Source: Burkholderiales bacterium
Lineage (GTDB): Bacteria; Pseudomonadota; Gammaproteobacteria; Burkholderiales; Eutrophovitaceae
Reading direction: 5' to 3'
DNA length: 64,000 nt
Assembly (NCBI GenBank): GCA_028379895.1
Contig: JAOEKQ010000006.1
Coordinates: forward strand, 32,001-96,000
The notes under the pieces were generated by a model. The model worked only from the letters and a program-made list of their open reading frames with translations. It searched no databases and had not been told where the DNA came from. The first letter of the stretch is position 1. Each line of letters begins with the position of its first letter. This document shows positions 58,475 to 64,000 of this stretch, one piece after another. Both the position numbers and the translations under genes were made by a program.

Positions 58475-58996
58475 TTATGACAAATGATTATTTACTAACT
58501 TTGTCATTTCAAACATTGATACCTGTTTCTTACCACCGAAGACCGGCTTTAATTTATCATCAGCATTAATATTTCTTCTATTTTTAGCATCCTGAAGATC
58601 ATTTTTCTTGATATAAACCCAGATTTTCTTGGTCACCTCAGTACGCGGGATCGGCTTTGCTCCCACTACAGCGGCTAATGCCGCGCTCGGCGTCATTGGC
58701 TTCATGAATGCCGGATTCGGCTTTCTCTTTACCGCTACTTTTTTTGCTACTGGCTTTTTCTTCGCTGCTGGCTTCTTAGCAGGTGCTTTTTTTGCTACTG
58801 GCTTTTTCTTCGCTGCTGGCTTCTTAGCAGGTGCTTTTTTTGCTACTGGCTTTTTCTTCGCTGCTGGATTATTAGCAGGCGCCTTTTTTGCTACTGGCTT
58901 TTTCTTCGCTACAGCTTTTTTTGCCGGTGCTTTTTTTGCTACGGGTTTTTTCTTTGCCGGTGTTTTTTTTGCCGGCTTCTTTTTAGCAGCTGCCAT
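58475..58996 (-). CDS. Histone-H1-like protein with C-terminal SWIB domain
   Basis: The start is the ATG at 58996, after AGGAGACTT; an earlier ATG would add 16 residues of non-repetitive sequence. The 173-residue product is lysine/alanine/proline-rich over residues 2-95, with 4.5 copies of a 16-residue unit (K-K-K-P-V-A-K-K-A-P-A-K-K-P-A-A) at about 15-86. It ends with a SWIB/MDM2 domain (about 98-173). Eukaryotic-like SWIB domains occur in chlamydiae and in many Burkholderiales H1-like proteins; the N-terminal part should bind DNA non-specifically and compact the nucleoid. One copy has N-N in place of K-K. Confidence 0.85.
   Translation of the reverse strand: MAAAKKKPAKKTPAKKKPVAKKAPAKKAVAKKKPVAKKAPANNPAAKKKPVAKKAPAKKPAAKKKPVAKKAPAKKPAAKKKPVAKKVAVKRKPNPAFMKPMTPSAALAAVVGAKPIPRTEVTKKIWVYIKKNDLQDAKNRRNINADDKLKPVFGGKKQVSMFEMTKLVNNHLS
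58739..58954 (-). repeat. 48-base tandem repeat inside the H1-like gene
   Basis: About 4.5 copies of a 48-base unit encode the 16-residue lysine-rich repeat. Two adjacent copies, between about 58763 and 58858, are nearly identical at the DNA level, so they arose by recent tandem duplication. The copy next to the N-terminus side has diverged more (GCT AAT AAT in place of two lysine codons). Confidence 0.85.
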
Positions 58997-59320
58997 CTTT
59001 AAGTCTCCTGTTTTAAACCATGTTGTAAGTAGTATCAGTATCAAAAATTAAAGGTCCAGTACCGTCTCCGGCATGCGATTTAGAGAATGCACAGCGTTAC
59101 CTATATTGTCAATAGTTTTTCGATGTAAAAATGTAAACATCCGATAATAATAAGAAGCATTCTTGCCTCATTTTTACAGCCTATTGTTGGTGGACAGAGG
59201 TTAGTAAACATATTTTTATACTTTAGTTCTTAGAACAACTGACTACGGAAAAAATATCCGCCTTCTCACTTTTACGGGTAGAGTATTCTCCCTCAAAGCT
59301 TATTACGTAATAAAAATATT
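58997..59320. other. 324-base divergent intergenic region
   Basis: Separates the minus-strand H1-like gene from the plus-strand AtuA-like gene. It holds the AGGAGACTT ribosome binding site of the H1-like gene and presumably both promoters, but no -35/-10 pair of good quality stood out. It is AT-rich in its right half. No RNA or coding feature was recognised. Confidence 0.5.
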
Positions 59321-60670
59321 ATGACTATACGCATAGGATCAGGCTCAGCATGGTGGGGAGACCGAATCTCTCCAGCGAAGGACAATGCAGATAGAGGTCA
59401 GTTGAATTACTTGTGTTTCGAAACTATGGCCGAAGCAACTATTTCCACAGCACAAGTTCGGAAGAGAAAAGATCCAACTTTTCCTGGTTACGACACGTGG
59501 TTAGACGATCGAATGAAGGCTGTCTTACCCGGCTGCATCAAGAATAAGACAAAAATAATATCGAACCAAGGATGGATCAATCCTAACGGAGCAGCGGAAC
59601 GTATCGTTTACTGGTTGAGGACCATGGGAGTCCGTGGAATAAAAGTTGCAGCGATCAACGGGAGTCTTATTACCCAGGACGTACTCAACTTAACAGATAC
59701 CATTTTAGAGACAGGAGAACAAACGCAATTACTAGAAAATAGAATCGTCTCTGCGGAGGTGTATCAAGGCGCAGAGCCGGTCGTGCAAGCTTTAAGAAAC
59801 GGAGCACAAATTGTTGTAACTGGTCGAATAGCCGACCCCTCAATTTTTGCGGCGCCCATGATGTTTGAGTATGGCTGGGGCATGGGGGAATTTATGCAGC
59901 TTGGCTTCGCAAACGGTATCGGACATCTGATGGAGTGCGGCGCACAAGTTACGGGAGGATATTTTGCAGATCCTGGGTTCAAAGATGTTCCAAGACCATG
60001 GGATTTGGGATTTCCAATAGCAGAAATACAAGACGACGGCACTGCAATCATCACAAAATTAGAGGGCACTGGCGGTATTGTGAACGCTATGACCATCAAA
60101 GAGCAGCTCTTATACGAAGTGCATGATCCATACAACTATATAACGCCTGATGTCGTAGTTGATTTTTCCACTACAAAAATAAAGGAAATTGCAGAGAATC
60201 GAGTTATGGTTTCCGGTATTACAGGAAAACCTCGCACACCAACCCTAAAAGTATCAATCGGTTGTGAAGAGGGCTTCATAGGAGAAGATATGTTTTTTTA
60301 TGCGGGCGAAGGTGCGCTAAAAAGAGCAAGGCTGGCGGAGATCATTTTGAGAGAACGCTTCAAAATCGTAGGGCTAGAGGCTGAGGAGCTACGAATAGAT
60401 TATTTAGGACTAAATGCCATTCATGGTGATATGACACCAGAGATAAAATACGAACCCTACGAGATCGCTGTCCGAGTCGCAGCGAGAACTGCAACCCGTG
60501 AGGAAGCCATGAAAGTCGGTCGAGAAGTTGATGGTATGGCTGTGTCGGGAGTAGGAATGACCGGAAAACGGGTTCCTCATCAAGACAGAACAAGAGAAAT
60601 AATTGGAGTTTGGTCATCACTAGTTGATCGCAATAAGATCAGCCCATCCATCAAATTGTACGAAAGTTGA
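59321..60670 (+). CDS. AtuA-family (DUF1446) acyclic terpene utilisation-like protein
   Basis: A 449-residue protein of the DUF1446/AtuA family, with the opening I-R-I-G-S-G-S-A-W-W-G-D and the S-N-Q-G-W-I-N-P-N-G and T-G-R-I-A-D-P-S motifs. AtuA was named from the acyclic terpene (citronellol/geraniol) pathway of Pseudomonas, where its exact reaction is still unclear. Here it is followed nine bases later by the separate AtuA-like ferredoxin-fold gene and then by an N-acyl-D-amino-acid deacylase gene, unlike the terpene cluster. So it is more likely part of another catabolic route. Start has no clear ribosome binding site. Confidence 0.85.
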   Translation: MTIRIGSGSAWWGDRISPAKDNADRGQLNYLCFETMAEATISTAQVRKRKDPTFPGYDTWLDDRMKAVLPGCIKNKTKIISNQGWINPNGAAERIVYWLRTMGVRGIKVAAINGSLITQDVLNLTDTILETGEQTQLLENRIVSAEVYQGAEPVVQALRNGAQIVVTGRIADPSIFAAPMMFEYGWGMGEFMQLGFANGIGHLMECGAQVTGGYFADPGFKDVPRPWDLGFPIAEIQDDGTAIITKLEGTGGIVNAMTIKEQLLYEVHDPYNYITPDVVVDFSTTKIKEIAENRVMVSGITGKPRTPTLKVSIGCEEGFIGEDMFFYAGEGALKRARLAEIILRERFKIVGLEAEELRIDYLGLNAIHGDMTPEIKYEPYEIAVRVAARTATREEAMKVGREVDGMAVSGVGMTGKRVPHQDRTREIIGVWSSLVDRNKISPSIKLYES

Positions 60671-60679
60671 GAAATCATA

Positions 60680-61018
60680 ATGCTTATTAAGTTAGTTCAA
60701 CTCGCACATTGTAGGTCTGGAGATAAAGGAAACACCTCAAATATTTCAGTCATCGCCTACCACACAGAGTTTTACGCCCCAATTAAAAATCAATTGTCAG
60801 CGGATGAATTCAAAAAATTTTATTCGGGTGTTATTAAAGGAAACGTTACCAGATACAGCTTGGACGAGCTTCAGATGTTAAATTTTGTATGTGAAGGCGC
60901 TCTTGGTGGCGGGGTTTCTCGCTCACTGTGCCTTGATAATTACGGCAAATCACTAAGCTCAAGAATCCTCTCTTTTAAGATTGAAATCGATGATAATCTA
61001 GAGAAATTACTCCAATAA
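60680..61018 (+). CDS. Small AtuA-like (ferredoxin-fold) partner protein
   Basis: A 112-residue protein matching the C-terminal ferredoxin-like domain that is fused to DUF1446 in longer AtuA proteins. It has L-A-H-C-R-S-G-D-K-G-N-T-S-N-I-S and the G-A-L-G-G-G-V-S-R-S-L element. It starts nine bases after the AtuA stop, so it is probably a subunit made from the same transcript. The conserved C11-x-S-G-D-K-G could bind a ligand. Function unknown. Confidence 0.8.
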   Translation: MLIKLVQLAHCRSGDKGNTSNISVIAYHTEFYAPIKNQLSADEFKKFYSGVIKGNVTRYSLDELQMLNFVCEGALGGGVSRSLCLDNYGKSLSSRILSFKIEIDDNLEKLLQ

Positions 61019-61042
61019 GCTCCATAGATCGGCACTGACACC

Positions 61043-62695
61043 ATGTCTTCTCATAAATTTAATACCATCATTAAAGGTGCAACAATTTACAACGGGACAG
61101 GTAAGGATCCTTATCGTGCCGATGTAGGCATCTATGGAGAAAAAATTGTAGCTATCGGCGACTTAAATCGTAATGGGGCAAATATCATTGACGCGCGAGG
61201 ACTATCATTAATGCCCGGCATCATTGATGTGCATACCCACTATGATGCACAAATCACCTGGGATCCCACACTGTCTCCCTCTCCATCGATGGGAGTAACC
61301 ACGGCGATCATGGGAAATTGCGGCTTCGGTATTGCACCCTGCCCACCTGAGTATCAGGAGATTATGCTTAAAAACCTATCCGTCGTTGAGGGCATGAACC
61401 TAAAAACACTTCTTGAAGGTACTCAATGGAACTTCGAATCATTTCCAGACTACCTAAAATACATAGATCACCAACGACCCCACGCAAATGTCGCAGTTCT
61501 AATTGGCCACTCAGCGATTAGAACTGCCGTAATGGGCGATGATAGTTCTCTAAGAATTAAACCAACAGAGGGAGAGCTCGATGCTATGCGTGCAATTGTA
61601 GATGACGCGCTAATGCATGGCGCGATCGGCTTTGCTTCGTCATTTTCCCCTAATCATTCTGGTTTTGAGGGAAGACCCATGCCATCAACAATCGCAGAAG
61701 ATGAGGAGCTATACGCATTACTTGGACCGATAAAAAAAAGAAAGGGGGTTTTTGTTACAGCCGGCGGCCAAAGGGCCACGCCTGAATACTTAGAACACGT
61801 GAGCAAAACATTTGACTGTCCGACGTTTCTCGTTTCGGTTCTCGCCATGCACAACGACTCAGATCCCTCTGCGTCCACCGATTACTACCAAAGATGCGGA
61901 GCAGCTCTAGATCGCGGCTTTGAGGTCTACATTCATGCGAACCCACATCCGCTCTCTTTTGATTTTACGTTACGCAATCCATATATATTTTATGCTCACG
62001 AGGCATTTAATGAGGTCAAATTAGCTTCGCCCGAGCAACTGGTATCAATTTATCAAAGTCCAAAGTTTAGAAATGAGTTCAAGCATAATCTCTCTGAAAA
62101 CAAAATTGGTGCGATCTTTAATGGCGCCTGGAATAAGATCGAATTGAATGAAATACCGATTACGAAGCTAGCTAAAGAGACCAATAAAGAGCCGCTCGAT
62201 TGGCTATTCGATCAGCCGCTGGACGCGCAATTCGTTGGCAAGATGTACCAAAACAATGATGAGGGGGTCGGTAAACTGCTCTCCCACCGCAATGCGATTA
62301 TTGCATTATCAGATGCTGGAGCACATGTTGAGTTTCTTTGTGACGCTGGTTTTGGACTTTATTTTTTGCAGCATTGGGTAAATAAAATAGGGACTTTCTC
62401 CTTAGCAAATGCCGTTGAAAAGTTAACATCAGACCCTGCCACTAAGTACCGTATTAAGGAAAGAGGACAGATAAAAGCGGGGTATTATGCTGATCTCGTT
62501 CTTTTTGATCCCAAGAACATTGGTATTTCGAAACTCTTTAAACTTGATGATTTACCTGGTGAAGGCTCTCGACTAATGAGGAAGCCCAACGGCATTCATA
62601 GCGTTTGGGTTAATGGGACAAAAGTCATCGACAAAGAAAATACCCAAACCTCTCAAGAAGGTCCTGGTCACGTGCTCACCGAATTCGACTTTTAA
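61043..62695 (+). CDS. N-acyl-D-amino-acid deacylase / D-aminoacylase family amidohydrolase
   Basis: A 550-residue amidohydrolase-fold enzyme. Metal ligands are H64-T-H66 (in D-V-H-T-H-Y-D-A-Q) and a bridging C93 (in M-G-N-C-G-F-G-I-A-P), as in D-aminoacylases; the later H-G-A-I-G-F-A-S-S and S-D-A-G-A-H motifs complete the site. Substrates of the family are N-acyl-D-amino acids, and some members hydrolyse other amides, so the specificity is open. It is 24 bases after the small AtuA partner, making a three-gene operon. Overlaps msrA by four bases at its 3' end. Confidence 0.87.
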   Translation: MSSHKFNTIIKGATIYNGTGKDPYRADVGIYGEKIVAIGDLNRNGANIIDARGLSLMPGIIDVHTHYDAQITWDPTLSPSPSMGVTTAIMGNCGFGIAPCPPEYQEIMLKNLSVVEGMNLKTLLEGTQWNFESFPDYLKYIDHQRPHANVAVLIGHSAIRTAVMGDDSSLRIKPTEGELDAMRAIVDDALMHGAIGFASSFSPNHSGFEGRPMPSTIAEDEELYALLGPIKKRKGVFVTAGGQRATPEYLEHVSKTFDCPTFLVSVLAMHNDSDPSASTDYYQRCGAALDRGFEVYIHANPHPLSFDFTLRNPYIFYAHEAFNEVKLASPEQLVSIYQSPKFRNEFKHNLSENKIGAIFNGAWNKIELNEIPITKLAKETNKEPLDWLFDQPLDAQFVGKMYQNNDEGVGKLLSHRNAIIALSDAGAHVEFLCDAGFGLYFLQHWVNKIGTFSLANAVEKLTSDPATKYRIKERGQIKAGYYADLVLFDPKNIGISKLFKLDDLPGEGSRLMRKPNGIHSVWVNGTKVIDKENTQTSQEGPGHVLTEFDF

Positions 62696-63237
62696 GGTCC
62701 CGTCTTTAGAAATTTAGCCCAGGAATTACGTAATTTTTCGATTTTTGGATCAATCACATATTGACAGTAGGGTTGTGAACGATTGCTTTCATAGTACTGG
62801 TGGTGATAGTCCTCCGCCGCATAAAATACACCCACGGGTTTCACTTCCGTAACAATGTGTCTGCTCCAAGTACTTGTGCCATCCAATTGTTGAATCAATT
62901 GATTTGCCTCAGCCATCTGCTCGTCCGTGTGCGCAAAAATGACGGACCTGTATTGAGAACCAACATCAGCCCCTTGCCGATCCAGTGTTGTAGGGTCATG
63001 GATCGAGAAAAAGATTCGTAAAATGTCGGCAAACTCAATAACCTCTTTTTTGAAAATAACCTCGACTACCTCGACGTGACCAGTTGTTCCAGAACATACC
63101 GCCTCATAACTAGGATTCGCATTCGAACCTCCCATATAGCCAGAAACCACTGATTGAACTCCATTAATCCTTAAAAACACGGCATCTAAGCACCAAAAGC
63201 ACCCGCCACCCAATACTACCCGCTCATTAGATTCCAT
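62692..63237 (-). CDS. msrA: Peptide methionine sulfoxide reductase MsrA
   Basis: MsrA reduces the S-epimer of methionine sulfoxide. The 181-residue protein has the catalytic G-G-G-C13-F-W-C16 motif near the N-terminus, Y-M-G-G region, and P-Y-C-Q-Y-V near the C-terminus, where one resolving cysteine is visible. It has no signal peptide, so it acts in the cytoplasm. It is convergent with the deacylase gene with a four-base overlap and has its promoter in the gap toward the rRNA operon. Confidence 0.95.
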   Translation of the reverse strand: MESNERVVLGGGCFWCLDAVFLRINGVQSVVSGYMGGSNANPSYEAVCSGTTGHVEVVEVIFKKEVIEFADILRIFFSIHDPTTLDRQGADVGSQYRSVIFAHTDEQMAEANQLIQQLDGTSTWSRHIVTEVKPVGVFYAAEDYHHQYYESNRSQPYCQYVIDPKIEKLRNSWAKFLKTGP

Positions 63238-63358
63238 ATGACCTCAATCAAACATAATAATTACGAACAACATTTTAACTGCTTGGATCTAAATATAAGT
63301 CAAATAGACAAATAAAATTTGGTCCGTACGTACAGGACGTAAATAGATATCTCAAACG

Positions 63359-63393
63359 TAAAAAACCCCTCGTTAAAATATTAACGAGGGGTT
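63359..63393 (-). terminator. Terminator of the rRNA operon
   Basis: AACCCCTCGTTAA and its exact complement TTAACGAGGGGTT form a 13-base-pair perfect stem with a four-base loop, followed on the minus strand by a T-run. It lies nine bases after the end of 5S rRNA, the expected place to stop transcription of the rrn operon. Confidence 0.9.
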
Positions 63394-63401
63394 AATTAGG
63401 A

Positions 63402-63517
63402 GCCTGGCAGTGTCCTACTTTCGCACGGTATACCTCGCACTATCATCGGCGCTGAAGCGTTTCACGGTCCTGTTCGGAATGGGAAGGAGTGGTACCACCT
63501 CGCTATTGCTACCAGGC
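63402..63517 (-). rRNA. rrf: 5S ribosomal RNA
   Basis: Read on the minus strand it begins GCCTGGTAGCAATAG and ends with GACACTGCCAGGC, so the two ends pair in the terminal helix. Interior landmarks such as GAACAGGACCGTGAAACG and CGCCGATGATAGTGCGAGG are those of proteobacterial 5S. Length 116 nt. Confidence 0.93.
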
Positions 63518-63635
63518 AAAACTTTAAAATTCTTTGCCTTCAACACATGAAAGAAGTATGAGTTATCAGATTGCACTCTGATGGTCTTATTTTATTTTCG
63601 TACAAGCAACCTACTGCCTTGATACACAAGGCTAT

Positions 63636-64000
63636 AGGATCAAGCCGCACGGGCAATTAGTATCGGTTAGCTGAACGCATTGCTACGCTTGCACACCCGA
63701 CCTATCAACGTTGTAGTCTGCAACGACCCTTTAGGGAGGTTAAACCTCCGGGAAGTCTCATCTTGAGGCGAGTTTCGCGCTTAGATGCTTTCAGCGCTTA
63801 TCTCTTCCGTAGTTAGCTACCCGGCAATGCGACTGGCGTCACAACCGGTACACCAGAGCTACGTCCACTCCGGTCCTCTCGTACTAGGAGCAGGTCCTCT
63901 CAAACTTCCAGCGCCCACGGTAGATAGGGACCAAACTGTCTCACGACGTTCTAAACCCAGCTCGCGTACCACTTTAAATGGCGAACAGCCATACCCTTGG
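63636..64000 (-). rRNA. rrl: 23S ribosomal RNA, 3' end (continues beyond window)
   Basis: On the minus strand this ends with GTTAGCTGAACGC-complement and the ...AATTGCCCGTGCGGCTTGATCCT 3' terminus, close to the end of E. coli 23S. The sarcin-ricin region reads TAGTACGAGAGGACCGGAGTG on the minus strand. Only about 365 bases are inside the window. The 118-base spacer to 5S has no tRNA. Confidence 0.95.

Noticed and set aside
58739..58954. Tandem repeats considered as a CRISPR array
   Set aside because: Repeats are contiguous with no unique spacers, keep the reading frame and encode the histone-like tail.
58629..59051. Open frame on the plus strand of about 140 residues with repeated hydrophobic phenylalanine/alanine/glycine units
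   Set aside because: It is the antisense of the lysine-rich repeats of the H1-like gene, whose AAA/AAG and GCT codons create a long frame; it has no ribosome binding site.
63518..63635. Spacer between 23S and 5S checked for a tRNA gene
   Set aside because: No cloverleaf or T-loop GTTCRANNC pattern is seen; it only holds a short hairpin around GCCTTG...CAAGGC, probably a processing stem.

Overview
The window looks like a chromosomal segment of a moderately AT-rich betaproteobacterium of Burkholderiales-like affinity. Three things suggest this. The gene order lpxC - DciA-like protein - secA - argJ - DUF815 ATPase - MutT/ThiE fusion - yacG - coaE is the betaproteobacterial arrangement downstream of the division cluster. 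The rsmI / gmhA / BON-lipoprotein and birA / coaX neighbourhoods point the same way. So does a lysine/alanine/proline-rich histone-H1-like protein carrying a SWIB domain. Taxonomy is inferred from gene order and protein families only; no alignment was run.

Layout. 1-1858 (+): the 3' part of a CBS-domain CorC/HlyC-type membrane protein, coaE and yacG. 1867-7588 (-): Nudix/ThiE fusion, DUF815 ATPase, argJ, secA. 7745-8140 (+): DciA-like protein. 8148-26738 (-): a complete, tightly packed division and cell wall (dcw) cluster, in transcription order mraZ, rsmH, ftsL, ftsI, murE, murF, mraY, murD, ftsW, murG, murC, murB, ddlB, ftsQ, ftsA, ftsZ, then lpxC. Upstream of mraZ is a clear promoter with a phased array of MraZ-type boxes. 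26914-27283 (-): the RNase P RNA gene, then pyrC and rsmI. 29433-36949 (+): gmhA, a BON lipoprotein, rfaE2 and a YejABEF-type peptide ABC transporter whose binding protein has an unusual C-terminal membrane helix. 36988-38988 (-): birA - coaX - small membrane protein. 39097-41536 (+): a conserved hypothetical gene and glnS.

41758-53408 is the accessory part. It holds a ThDP-dependent 2-oxoacid decarboxylase-like enzyme paired with a TauD/TfdA dioxygenase, an MscS channel, a VOC protein, an SDR, a secreted DUF1353-like protein, ettA, and a GntR-controlled operon (GntR - EctD/PhyH-like dioxygenase - SAF-domain oxidoreductase). Two copies of a palindromic operator precede that operon. 53515-59044 holds a membrane-anchored hypothetical protein, pepN, an ArsC-family gene, a DUF1015 gene and the H1-like/SWIB gene. 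59321-62695 (+) is a catabolic-looking operon of an AtuA/DUF1446 protein, its separately encoded small partner and an N-acyl-D-amino-acid deacylase. msrA follows on the other strand. The window ends in the 3' end of an rRNA operon on the minus strand (terminator, 5S, partial 23S).

Working together, the central 20 kb supplies peptidoglycan precursors and the divisome. GmhA and RfaE2 point to ADP-heptose / LPS core synthesis, and lpxC to lipid A. The accessory genes look like several small, unlinked catabolic modules for unidentified organic acids, hydroxylated compounds or N-acyl amino acids. I found no CRISPR array, phage, insertion sequence or tRNA gene. The best candidates for something undescribed are the GntR operon with its operator pair, the ThDP enzyme/dioxygenase pair, the AtuA/deacylase operon, the anchored YejA-like protein and the secreted DUF1353-like protein with a CX3CH motif.
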